A stretch of 64,000 nucleotides of DNA from Gimesia fumaroli (lineage in GTDB: Bacteria; Planctomycetota; Planctomycetia; Planctomycetales; Planctomycetaceae), in the NCBI RefSeq assembly GCF_007754425.1, contig NZ_CP037452.1, forward strand, positions 1,583,501 to 1,647,500, in the 5' to 3' direction. The notes below the pieces were generated by a model. That model saw only the letters and a list, made by a program, of their open reading frames with translations. It was not told the DNA's origin and made no database searches. The position numbers were made by a program, and so were the translations under genes. Shown here piece after piece: positions 8,207 to 16,486 of this stretch; the stretch's first letter is position 1, and every line of letters begins with the position of its first letter.

Positions 8207-9316
8207 CTATTTCCCGGGAACATTGATCTGAGAAATAATCGTCTTCAGATATTTCTCAATTTCTTTTTTGCATTCAACATAGCATTGAAAGCCTCCCCCG
8301 ATCGGATCCGAAACGTCTTTTCCTTCGGGAGAAAGCAGCCTTACGGACGACTCCAGATCGGGGCGTTCCGCCAGAATGGCAGCACGGTGGCCTTGGGTCA
8401 TTATATAAAGATAGTCTGCCTGCTCAAGTAAACGTTCTGTGAGAGGCTGACTTTCGTGGGCCTGAATATCAATTCCCTGTTCAGCAAGGATGGTCACGCC
8501 TTCTGGGCTGGGGGGAGCCCCCATAGCTGCTGCCAGGCCCGCAGAACCAACAATAAAACCGTGATCTGATAATTCATCTTCCTGACAGCCAAGCTTATTA
8601 GAAAGCATTTTGCGGAATAAGCCTTCGGCCATGGGACTGCGGCAGGTGTTACCTGTGCAGACAAACATATAGATTTCGCTGGATAGTCTTTTCAAGGTAG
8701 TTTCCGTTACGACGCCTGGTTGAAGGATGCTCCATTGATTGTCGGTAATAGAGATAATGGTAGATTGATCGCCAAACCGGGAAGGGCCATCGTCAATAAT
8801 CAGTGCGACCTGGTCCTCAAAATCTTCCATGAGGGCATCTGCGGTCTGATATTTTGATTGTTCATTCAGCAGGACCAGCGGTGAAGGCGAGAGCCGTAAA
8901 GTCTGGTAAATGATTTCATGCGCGGGGGCCCGTAGACGGATACGATCTCCCGGACAAATCAGCGATTGCACTTCTTCTGGTAATTGAGAGAACAGACTGT
9001 CCGGACCGGGGCGATCCATATCCATGACAACAGGACCCGGCCAACAGCGTTTTGCCAGTTTTCGCCCGATAGGGGGCATATCCGGCAGATAATCCAGTGC
9101 TTCATCAAAGCCTTTAACACACAGGACCAATGGTTCATCCGTCTGGGAAAACGCACGCAGACTCGACATAGCCGAGGTACTAAGAGACTGACCTGCAATC
9201 ACATACGCTGTAGCGGTCGGAAAAGCGACTAACCCGCCTTTTGCCAGGTATTGCACTGCCAGGTGAATCACATCGCGGATATCGTCAGTCTGTTTTAGAT
9301 TGATCCGTTCGGTCAT
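8207..9316 (-). CDS. YrdC/Sua5-like domain fused to LMW protein phosphatase
   Basis: The 369-residue protein has two parts. Residues ~8-205 resemble YrdC/Sua5 (GGLVAFPTATAY, RCWPGPV, PGDRIRLRAP, DDGPS). Several hallmark positions differ: the FPTETVYGLG loop reads FPTATAYVIA, the KGRPxxxPL segment reads FSQTDEPLVL, and the SAN(x)SG loop reads LLNEQSKYQT. This half may therefore not make threonylcarbamoyl-AMP. Residues ~214-365 form a low-molecular-weight phosphatase with the P-loop CTGNTCRS (Cys220, Arg226) and the general-acid DP at Asp337. Thr224 matches the residue that gives Bacillus YwlE its phosphoarginine preference. The ATG at 9316 is chosen; the frame is open 18 codons further. rpiB follows. 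Confidence 0.9.
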   Translation of the reverse strand: MTERINLKQTDDIRDVIHLAVQYLAKGGLVAFPTATAYVIAGQSLSTSAMSSLRAFSQTDEPLVLCVKGFDEALDYLPDMPPIGRKLAKRCWPGPVVMDMDRPGPDSLFSQLPEEVQSLICPGDRIRLRAPAHEIIYQTLRLSPSPLVLLNEQSKYQTADALMEDFEDQVALIIDDGPSRFGDQSTIISITDNQWSILQPGVVTETTLKRLSSEIYMFVCTGNTCRSPMAEGLFRKMLSNKLGCQEDELSDHGFIVGSAGLAAAMGAPPSPEGVTILAEQGIDIQAHESQPLTERLLEQADYLYIMTQGHRAAILAERPDLESSVRLLSPEGKDVSDPIGGGFQCYVECKKEIEKYLKTIISQINVPGK

Positions 9317-9700
9317 GAACAATTTGAGCCTTAAATTTCTTGCAGAAATTGTGTATCTGGCGCAATTCAACGGTCAAAAAGATAAGATTTTCAGGCCCGC
9401 AACGAATCACGATAAAGGTGTAACAGCTTGGGAACGACTGATTTAAAAATGTCTCAATATGAGTGATCATAACCGGCGAATTTGCATTGTTCAAGCTGCT
9501 GGAATAATACCCCCTCTTAAGTTATTATGATTGGAGCATTTATGATGCTTATGAAGAATGTGTTCTTTAGCGATTTTTAAGAATTCGGGAAATCATCACG
9601 ATTTTTGGTGACCCGTTGGTTAAGATGATCTCGATTTGATTTTCGAAATTCATTTTTATTCGACAAAATTTTTCTCCAGGTTTCACAAGTATCACGAACT
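9317..9700. other. Divergent intergenic region
   Basis: The 384 bases separate the minus-strand YrdC/phosphatase gene and the plus-strand methyltransferase gene and must hold both promoters. AT-rich blocks occur around 9500-9560 and 9640-9680. I could not assign a confident -35/-10 pair and see no RNA gene. Confidence 0.4.
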
Positions 9701-10459
9701 ATGGCTCCATTAAGTTCTCCTGAAAAACCCAATCCCAAACGGTTACGCTTAAAAAAATCTTTGCGATCTCTGATTGAGTTTGGTGGTGGAGATCAAATTG
9801 ATCAAAACCAGTTTCAATCAACCACGCGAAAACTTTATGATGGTCCCGCGGGAGCTGTGTTATATCTGGCGAGTAAATTATCGCTACACGATCCGCTGGT
9901 TGGCCGCATTATCAAAACCCGTCGATTTGATGTTACAGAATTTCGCAGCATCCTGGATATCGGGTCTGGGGCTGGCCAGATTCTCGGACACTTACTACGT
10001 GAAACTCATCCTGAGGCACGCCTGGTTGCCTGTGATTTGTCGCACCAGATGCTGAAACGTGCGCGAAATCGAATGGATAGTGCGCGACCGAACTATCTTT
10101 CAGCCGATCTGACCAAGCTGCCGTTTCGTGATGAATCTTTTGATTGTGTAACATGTGGTTGGGTGCTGGAATACGTTTCCGATCCTCGCGATGGGCTCTC
10201 CGAGATCTATCGTGTTTTGCAACCGGGAGGCAGTCTGTTTCTGCTGGCGACTGAAGATAAATTCTCAGGCATGTTAAATAGTCGAACCTGGAAATGCCGT
10301 ACTTACAATCGGGTTGAACTGAAGCAGGCATTTGAAGATTCAGGATTGCCCTGGAAAGAGCAGCACTGGTTTACGCCAATCCATCAGTTCCTCAGGCTGG
10401 GCGGCATCATTGTTGAAGCTACCAAGCCTCTGGAGGCAGAAGCCATTCAATCTTTGTAA
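9701..10459 (+). CDS. Class I SAM-dependent methyltransferase
   Basis: The 252-residue protein has the Methyltransf_11-type core: motif I ILDIGSGAGQILGHLL (~85-100), the acidic loop ACDLSHQMLKRAR (~110-122), LPFRDESFDCVTCGWVLEYV (~141-160) and LQPGGSL. This fits a small-molecule or quinone/lipid methyltransferase; the substrate cannot be deduced. The N-terminal ~45 residues are basic and probably precede the fold. Its 3' end overlaps the convergent phosphatase gene by 13 bases, so no terminator lies between them. Confidence 0.9.
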   Translation: MAPLSSPEKPNPKRLRLKKSLRSLIEFGGGDQIDQNQFQSTTRKLYDGPAGAVLYLASKLSLHDPLVGRIIKTRRFDVTEFRSILDIGSGAGQILGHLLRETHPEARLVACDLSHQMLKRARNRMDSARPNYLSADLTKLPFRDESFDCVTCGWVLEYVSDPRDGLSEIYRVLQPGGSLFLLATEDKFSGMLNSRTWKCRTYNRVELKQAFEDSGLPWKEQHWFTPIHQFLRLGGIIVEATKPLEAEAIQSL

Positions 10460-11367
10460 CGAACCGGGCTCCAGTCTTTTGCCAGTTCACAGAGTGTTTT
10501 CAACGTTTGTGGGTTCGCACTACAGGCGGTGATCCCCGGCAGCCGTAACATGTCGGCCCGCTCATCCAGCCAGTGTTCGTGGAAATTTACTGGTTCCCCA
10601 TTATGTACCCAGACGGCGTCGCCTCCCAGAATACGGGCGATGTGCAACGAAACGGGGAAGTCGTAAACGTTGGGAGTATGAATCAATGAGCCACCAAATG
10701 CGCCGGTTGCCAGATGATCGTAAATGCTCCCCGGCATTTCTTCCGGGGGGACTCCCTTCAGACCGGCTTCTGTCACAAGCTGCGCGTTGGAAGTATCTTC
10801 GTCTTGAAATCCGATCAGATAGATCTGAGAAGAATCGGGGCGTGATTTGGGATCGATCGCAGGCATTGCATCCAGTACGTCACGGGCGGGGCGGCTGAAA
10901 TCATCCGGACCACAGACCACGCGCTGATGAACGGCTTCGACCCAGGTTCCCTGTTCGCCGGTTTCTGGAATATAAACGAGTGAATAATGAACGGTTTCAC
11001 TGTCACGCAGGTGAATCATCACGCAGTAGCCATCCGCTGTTTTGTCGCGATACTGTTTTGTGCCATCAATCGGATCAATCGAGAGTACATAAGGCGCGTC
11101 TTCTGAAAACCGATTGAGGTCTCCGGTCTTTTCTTCAGCTTCGATTCGGCATTGCAGAAAGATCGGATCACGGTCACGTAGTGCAGCTACGATTAATTCC
11201 TGCAGCGTCAGGTCAGCCAAGGTAAGTGCATCGGTCAACGCACTTCCCGACGTTTTGTTTTCGACGGCGATATTGAAGTGTCGCAGACGTTTGGCGATGG
11301 CACCGGACCAGCGGAGGATCTCGGGCAGATGTGTTTGCAGGGCGGTTAACAGTGCGTTTAATTCCAT
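10447..11367 (-). CDS. Inositol monophosphatase family phosphatase
   Basis: The 306-residue protein carries the metal-binding signatures of the IMPase/CysQ/FBPase superfamily: EAEEKTGD (~79-86) and the DPIDGTKQYRD loop (~97-107). The usual C-terminal WDxAA motif is replaced by VYDFPVSLHIARILGGD, with an acidic residue retained. The substrate could be 3'-phosphoadenosine-5'-phosphate, an inositol phosphate or a sugar phosphate; the sequence does not decide. It is last in a minus-strand run with the ATP-grasp and mch genes (35-base gap) and overlaps the methyltransferase 3' end. Confidence 0.88.
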   Translation of the reverse strand: MELNALLTALQTHLPEILRWSGAIAKRLRHFNIAVENKTSGSALTDALTLADLTLQELIVAALRDRDPIFLQCRIEAEEKTGDLNRFSEDAPYVLSIDPIDGTKQYRDKTADGYCVMIHLRDSETVHYSLVYIPETGEQGTWVEAVHQRVVCGPDDFSRPARDVLDAMPAIDPKSRPDSSQIYLIGFQDEDTSNAQLVTEAGLKGVPPEEMPGSIYDHLATGAFGGSLIHTPNVYDFPVSLHIARILGGDAVWVHNGEPVNFHEHWLDERADMLRLPGITACSANPQTLKTLCELAKDWSPVRYKD

Positions 11368-11402
11368 GTCGTTGGTCTTTTCAGAATACTCAAAATTGAT
11401 GG

Positions 11403-12320
11403 TTATACAGTAGGCCTATTGTTTCGTTTCTGCTCCAGATATTCAATCACCAGCGCAGCGACATCGATATTTGTCGCAGATTGAAAGCCGCGCCAGCCCG
11501 GGACTGCGTTGACTTCCAGCAAAGACAGATTTTCAGGAGCATCGGCTGGACAAAGCAGGTCGACGCCGGCAAATGTCGCCTGAGTCAACTCCGCAGCGCG
11601 GACGGCCAGTTCCACTTCCTGGTCAGAAGGCTGGTAAGATTCTGCCTGTCCCTGACGCGAAATGTTGGTACGAAAATCATTCATGCCGTGCCGCCGAATG
11701 GCGCCAATTATGTTGCCGTTCAGAATCAAAATTCGCAGATCGTAGCCAGGATGCGGGATATACTTTTGGAGATAAATGACGGCCTGCGTGCGTTCGAGGG
11801 TTCGGAAAGAACGATAGGCCAGATCGGGATCACTGATGCGAAAGATGCCTCGTCCTTCCGAGCCGAACAGCGGTTTGACGACGACGTCGCCTCCCAAAGT
11901 CTCGAAGTGCTGCATCGCAGCTTCAGATGATTCACAAACGGCGGTCGCCGGTACAGGTAAGCCCGCAGCAGCCAGGCGGGATGTGGTCAGATACTTGTCA
12001 ACCGCGCACTCGATGGCGCGGGGCGAATTGAAAATGGTGACGCCTGCCTGTTCCAGTCGGCCCAACAGATCCATACGAAAGACAACTTGCTCCAATGAGC
12101 CGGGGGGCATCGTGCGGATAATCAGACAATCAAATTGGTTCAATTCGATCTGGTTCTGGGCGGCGTCATAACTGAAGCACTGCTCCGGCGCAGTTCCCGA
12201 AATCAAAGAAGCCAGGTCGCGGAATTCGATTTTGCGTGCATCATGTCCACGCGAATGGGCGGCTTGACTCAGTTGTTCGCAGTACCAGCTTTCCTGATTT
12301 CCCAGAATGGCAATCCGCAC
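11403..12320 (-). CDS. RimK/MptN-type ATP-grasp ligase
   Basis: The 305-residue product has ATP-grasp features: DKYLTTSRLAAAGLPVP, VVKPLFGSEGRGIFRI (phosphate-binding loop), a YIPHPGYDLRILILNGN strand and the metal-binding LLEVNAVPGWRGF near the C-terminus. It resembles RimK-type glutamate ligases. Its position 35 bases after mch suggests the planctomycete/methylotroph ligase that is clustered with H4MPT genes and thought to add glutamate to the pterin cofactor or a related molecule. It starts with GTG. The exact acceptor is inferred from context only. Confidence 0.85.
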   Translation of the reverse strand: MRIAILGNQESWYCEQLSQAAHSRGHDARKIEFRDLASLISGTAPEQCFSYDAAQNQIELNQFDCLIIRTMPPGSLEQVVFRMDLLGRLEQAGVTIFNSPRAIECAVDKYLTTSRLAAAGLPVPATAVCESSEAAMQHFETLGGDVVVKPLFGSEGRGIFRISDPDLAYRSFRTLERTQAVIYLQKYIPHPGYDLRILILNGNIIGAIRRHGMNDFRTNISRQGQAESYQPSDQEVELAVRAAELTQATFAGVDLLCPADAPENLSLLEVNAVPGWRGFQSATNIDVAALVIEYLEQKRNNRPTV

Positions 12321-12355
12321 GAAACTGTTCCGCCAAAAAGAGGTCTGCAGAAAAA

Positions 12356-13306
12356 TTAGAAACCGAAACTGTGCTGTAAGAGTTTGGTATTCATTTGCCC
12401 GAACTGAAAGATATTCCCCGTATCGAGATTCTGAAAATTCACGATTGCCGGACTGAAAAAACTGGGATCGATTTCATAGAAATCGTGATTGGCTTCTTCG
12501 AAAACCTCCAGAAATGGTTTACCGAAACAGGCAGCCGAGTTAGAAGGGATCGTCGGCCCGATTTCCTGCAGTGATGCATCATCGCCGGTCACCCAGAGCG
12601 TGACCGCACTACCATAAAGAATGGAATCATTGGTGCGCCCGATGCCAGTCAGATGATCTTTCGCGACGGGGGCCAATGGTGCTGTTCCGAACCCGGCTTG
12701 AACTCGGTGCACATCAAACTTGCACTCGAACAACTTATGCATGGCGGTCTCTACCGAACGCGAGATCACCTGAATATTACCGGCGATACTCGACGTGGGG
12801 GCTACAAGCAAAACGATATTGCGGGGTTCGATCCCCGTTGCTTTCGAGATTTTTTCGACTACTGCCACGCCGGGAAGTGTATTCGCTTCGAGCACGCCAA
12901 CCGTTTTTTTCGGTGACTCACCGAATGCGAGGATGCGATACAGGTCTTCCACTTCCGCGGCTGCCCGCATCGGCCCGGATCCCATGGCGAAAAATTTCTC
13001 GACATCGATTTTCCAGCCGGCATACTGGCTCAGCAGGCAGGCTTCGACTGCATGGTCTGTCTGTACTTGTAGATAAGGCAGCGGTTGTCCTTCCAGTGTG
13101 CCGGGAACCAGTTGAATCTGACCGAGGTCGGCCATACAGATTCGAGACAGGATTAGACCGGCCTGAATTCCTGCAGGAGTTTCAATTCCACAATCGACTA
13201 CGATTGCGCCATTCTCCAATGCATGCGGAATGACTTTCAGTTCACCCGCTTTCGCCAGCAGGTGTTCTGTAAGTTGGCACGCTCGTTCGTTTAAAACTCC
13301 GCTCAT
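12356..13306 (-). CDS. mch: Methenyltetrahydromethanopterin cyclohydrolase
   Basis: The 316-residue protein matches Mch: CGIETPAGIQAGLILSRICMADLG (~39-62), the family motif GSGPMRA (109-115), VLEANTLPGVAVVEKI and VQAGFGTAPLAPVAKDHLTGIGRTND. The enzyme interconverts methenyl- and formyl-tetrahydromethanopterin in the archaeal-type C1 pathway, which is also used by methylotrophs and planctomycetes for formaldehyde oxidation. It lies between a DapA-like gene and an ATP-grasp ligase gene on the same strand. Other pathway genes (fae, mtd, fhc) are not in the window. Confidence 0.96.
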   Translation of the reverse strand: MSGVLNERACQLTEHLLAKAGELKVIPHALENGAIVVDCGIETPAGIQAGLILSRICMADLGQIQLVPGTLEGQPLPYLQVQTDHAVEACLLSQYAGWKIDVEKFFAMGSGPMRAAAEVEDLYRILAFGESPKKTVGVLEANTLPGVAVVEKISKATGIEPRNIVLLVAPTSSIAGNIQVISRSVETAMHKLFECKFDVHRVQAGFGTAPLAPVAKDHLTGIGRTNDSILYGSAVTLWVTGDDASLQEIGPTIPSNSAACFGKPFLEVFEEANHDFYEIDPSFFSPAIVNFQNLDTGNIFQFGQMNTKLLQHSFGF

Positions 13307-13367
13307 GATTTTTAATTCAATTCAACAGTTCAGGGAGTGAAAGTGTGCGATGCACCGGTTCGATCTG

Positions 13368-14288
13368 TTACAGGCAGCCTACTTCTTGCATGATGCTTTG
13401 GGTACGCGCAATCAATTCAGGCGTGCAGGCCGGGAACGGATGGAACAGTGTATCGTGCTCAATTACGCCACGCAGTCGCAAGGCCGTTTTCATCGCGCCA
13501 ATAATATAGCCCACATTCATGGTGCCATCAGGGCAGACAAAAACTTCAAACAGACGCACGATGGCTTCCTGCTGTCGCACTGCTTCTTCGTGATTGTTTT
13601 CAGCGGCTGCTTCATACAGTTTGACAAACAGTTCGGGACCGACATTTGCCAGGCCGGGAACGGTTCCGTCTGCACCAGCCAGTACGACTGCATGCACCAG
13701 CATTTCCGCTCCGGTAAACAGTTTCATTCCCGGCGGCTTGCTGGCGACCAGTCGATGAAAACTGACAGCGTCGCCGCTGGAGTCTTTGACGCCGATGATG
13801 GTGCCTTCTTTTCCCAGCGTCATTAACGTGTCCATTTCGATTTTGACTTTTGTCATCACGGGAATATCGTACGCAAAAATCGGGATGTCGACTGATTCGC
13901 GAATCGTGCGGTAATGGACGAGCATGTCTTTCTGACTTGCCGGGTAATAGAAGGGAGGGCAGACAACGATGGCGTCGGCTCCCTGTTCTTTGGCGACCTT
14001 GGCCTGTTCAATAATCTGCTCTGTACCTGGGGCAATCACTCCGACCAGGAGTGGGACAGAACCATCGATGACCTTAACGGCGATATCTGTTGCCTGTTGC
14101 CGATCGTCTTCTCGAAGCAGAGGACCTTCGCCCGAAGTTCCGAACAGAAAAATCCCATGGGCACCCTGTTTCAGCATAAAACGATACACCGATTCTGCTG
14201 AGACGGGATCAAGTCTGCGTTCGGGGGTTAGTGGAGTGATAACGGGAGGGAGAACACCCTTTAATTGTTCGGAGAGATTGACTGCCAT
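13368..14288 (-). CDS. DHDPS/N-acetylneuraminate lyase family aldolase
   Basis: The 306-residue TIM-barrel protein shows GVLPPVITPL at the start, FLFGTSGEGPLL (GTTGE-type loop, ~47-58), the Tyr-containing YDIPV strand (~136-140) and the Schiff-base lysine in IGVKDSSGD (~167). The family contains DapA, NanA and various 2-keto-acid aldolases. The YDIPV and C-terminal sequence do not single out DapA, so the substrate is open. It is the first gene of a minus-strand run with mch (61-base gap). A link to H4MPT chemistry is not established. Confidence 0.88.
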   Translation of the reverse strand: MAVNLSEQLKGVLPPVITPLTPERRLDPVSAESVYRFMLKQGAHGIFLFGTSGEGPLLREDDRQQATDIAVKVIDGSVPLLVGVIAPGTEQIIEQAKVAKEQGADAIVVCPPFYYPASQKDMLVHYRTIRESVDIPIFAYDIPVMTKVKIEMDTLMTLGKEGTIIGVKDSSGDAVSFHRLVASKPPGMKLFTGAEMLVHAVVLAGADGTVPGLANVGPELFVKLYEAAAENNHEEAVRQQEAIVRLFEVFVCPDGTMNVGYIIGAMKTALRLRGVIEHDTLFHPFPACTPELIARTQSIMQEVGCL

Positions 14289-14627
14289 GAATCGTGTACC
14301 AGAGTCTGTATTTCAAAAAGTGAGGAACGAGCGATTTTTCTAACACAACAAGCAACTTGAAGTCAGATCATATTTTATACCAAACTGGTTTCCAGGATGC
14401 GATGATTCAAGGGGCCCGACTACAGGAATCGGGCCGTGTTGCCTCTCAACTCGGATGGAATCATGACATTTAGAGGGGTTTTACGGCCTGAAAGGAATGC
14501 AGGGGTTTCGAAGCTTACGGGAAATTCTGAAAAAGGTGGGGCTCTCGCTCGGTTTCCGTAAATTCCAGAGCGAGAAACAAAAAATAAGCTGGAGGGGAGT
14601 CTCCTCCACCGGATATAATTGTTACGT
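14289..14627. other. Divergent intergenic region
   Basis: These 339 bases lie between the DapA-like gene (minus) and the small zinc-ribbon-like gene (plus) and should contain both promoters. A short inverted GGAGGGGAGTCTCCTCC at about 14591-14607 lies just upstream of the plus-strand start. I see no other structure. Confidence 0.4.
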
Positions 14628-14915
14628 ATGAGCAATGAACCTAAGAAGACAATTTGTTTGGAGCACCAGTGTGCTGAAGATCAAGCCACTCCTTTTGGGA
14701 TGGTTTGTCCGCAGTGCAAACGACGTCTTTATACGAATCCGCCGCAGGGAAACCTGATGAGCTTCTGGGAAAGTCAGCCTGTTGCCTTCACTCTCGATCG
14801 TGAGCCTTGTTTTGCTTATTCCCTGATGTGGGAAGACTATCGCGTCCGTTCGATTCATTTACCTGATCAGGAAGCGACTGCCAGAGAATCATCCGAGATC
14901 GAATCGCATTCGTGA
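14628..14915 (+). CDS. Small zinc-ribbon-like hypothetical protein
   Basis: This 95-residue protein has CLEHQC near the N-terminus and CPQCKRR around residue 28, so a zinc-binding ribbon is plausible. The rest (FWESQPVAFTLDREPCFAYSLMWEDYRVRSIHLPD) matches no family I know. An in-frame TTG lies three codons upstream; the ATG at 14628 is preferred. The function is unknown. It is convergent with the DUF1445 gene. Confidence 0.6.
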   Translation: MSNEPKKTICLEHQCAEDQATPFGMVCPQCKRRLYTNPPQGNLMSFWESQPVAFTLDREPCFAYSLMWEDYRVRSIHLPDQEATARESSEIESHS

Positions 14916-14936
14916 GTTGATTCTTCTGATCTATAA

Positions 14937-15734
14937 TCAGGCGATCGCCAGATCTTTGTCTTTAAGGTCTGAGACGAACATGCATCCCGGGCTATGCGTA
15001 ATTGCGAATTCCGGTTTGGCTTGCATCAATACTGCCTGAGGAGTCACGCCACAAGCCCAGAAGACGGGGAGTTCTCCCGGTTCAACGGGGACCGCGTCGC
15101 CAAAATCGGGCTGCTCCAGATTGGTAATTCCCAGTTGTTCGGGAAATCCCAGATGGATGGGAGCACCATGTACGGCAGGGAAACGGCCGGTGATCTGCAC
15201 GGCTCGAATCGCATCGGCTGGCTTAAGGGGACGCATGGAAACAACCAGTGGTCCAGAAAACATGCCCACCGATTCACAATCGATGGTCGTGCGATACATG
15301 GGCACATTGACGCCGAGGTCAACATGTTTGACAGATAGTCCCGCTTCGATCAACGCGGATTCAAACGTGAACGAACAACCAATGAGAAACGAGACCAGGT
15401 CGTCCCGCCAGAGGTGGTTGATGTCAGTCGGTTCTTCTACGAGCTCTCCCTGTTTCCAGACACGATAGCGGGGCAGGTCCGTGCGAAGATCGGCACTTTC
15501 TGCCAGGTTGTGAGGACTAGGATCGCCGACTTCCGTGACTTCCAGCAGTGGGCACGGTTTGGGATTTTTCTGACAGAAGCGGAGAAACGGGAAGGCATCC
15601 TGTTCGCGGAGGATCACGAGATTCGCCTGAGCAAAGCCGGGGGCAAGCCCCGACGTTTGCCCGGTGATGGTTCCTTCACGACATGCCCGTCGCACAAGTG
15701 CGCCTGTGTGTAGAGAAGAACGAATGTCATTCAT
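14937..15734 (-). CDS. DUF1445/YcsI family putative hydro-lyase (D-glutamate cyclase-like)
   Basis: The 265 residues match the YcsI/DUF1445 family: ARREGxxTGxTSGLAPGxxQANLVILP-like opening, [23 protein letters not shown] (~50-72), DIPRYRVWxxGE-type segment, [18 protein letters not shown] and a C-terminal [33 protein letters not shown] mammalian relative converts D-glutamate to 5-oxo-D-proline, and Bacillus ycsI lies with 5-oxoprolinase genes. Here a 5-oxoprolinase-like gene lies one gene upstream on the same strand, which supports this role. The cyclophilin gene ends just before its start, 5 bases away. Confidence 0.92.
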   Translation of the reverse strand: MNDIRSSLHTGALVRRACREGTITGQTSGLAPGFAQANLVILREQDAFPFLRFCQKNPKPCPLLEVTEVGDPSPHNLAESADLRTDLPRYRVWKQGELVEEPTDINHLWRDDLVSFLIGCSFTFESALIEAGLSVKHVDLGVNVPMYRTTIDCESVGMFSGPLVVSMRPLKPADAIRAVQITGRFPAVHGAPIHLGFPEQLGITNLEQPDFGDAVPVEPGELPVFWACGVTPQAVLMQAKPEFAITHSPGCMFVSDLKDKDLAIA

Positions 15735-15739
15735 CGTGT

Positions 15740-16276
15740 TTACTTTTCAGTCGCGATGACCTCAGATGAGATGATTTTCACATCTTCCAGCGGACGATCG
15801 CTGTGATTGGTTTCGACGTTTCCAATTTCCAGGACGACGGCTTCGCTATCCGCATCGCTGGTCTTTCCGAAGACCGTGTAAGAATTATCCAGATGAGGCA
15901 CACGACCCAGGCAGATGAAGAATTGTGAACCGGCCGAATTGGGATCGTTTGTCCGGGCCATCGACAACACGCCGGTTTCGTGGGGAATATTGTTGAACTC
16001 GGCATCAATAGTATAACCCGGTCCGCCGGTTCCGGTTCCCTCAGGACAGCCGACCTGAACGACGAAATCGGGAATCACGCGATGGAAGATGATTCCATCA
16101 TAAAAGCCGATCTTGGTCAGGCCGATAATATTGCGGCAGTGTTCCGGTGCGACATCGGGATACAAGTCCATCTTGATCGTTCCCTTTGAAGTTTCGAAGA
16201 CGACCTGGTAATTGAATTTGTCGAAATCAACATCGGCCAACGCGGCATCGACTTCTGCGCGACGGTTTTCAGACAC
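15740..16276 (-). CDS. Cyclophilin-type peptidyl-prolyl isomerase
   Basis: The 178-residue protein is a single cyclophilin domain preceded by ~20 charged residues. The active-site strand [31 protein letters not shown], the [10 protein letters not shown] motif and the DNSYTVFGK loop are intact. No signal peptide is seen, so it is probably cytoplasmic. It starts with GTG behind AAGGAAC. It lies 5 bases before the DUF1445 gene and 210 bases after the oxoprolinase gene; co-transcription with DUF1445 is likely, a functional link is not. Confidence 0.95.
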   Translation of the reverse strand: MSENRRAEVDAALADVDFDKFNYQVVFETSKGTIKMDLYPDVAPEHCRNIIGLTKIGFYDGIIFHRVIPDFVVQVGCPEGTGTGGPGYTIDAEFNNIPHETGVLSMARTNDPNSAGSQFFICLGRVPHLDNSYTVFGKTSDADSEAVVLEIGNVETNHSDRPLEDVKIISSEVIATEK

Positions 16277-16486
16277 AGTACTGTTCCTTCTTTGGATTAT
16301 TAATATAAACGGTTAGTAATTTGTTTTACAACGATCAATGTCACCTTACCGCCTGTCAGCGAAAATCACAAAGCTGATCAGGACAATAATGTCTCGAACC
16401 ACATAATTCACAACCCCAATTCCGAGTCTCGTCGATCTGATCCGGTGAACAAATTGTTGAACCCGCCAGGGGCAAGTGCCCGCAAT

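Noticed and set aside
14420-14635. 71-codon minus-strand frame upstream of the zinc-ribbon gene
   Set aside because: It lacks a ribosome site and a protein-like composition and overlaps the promoter region.
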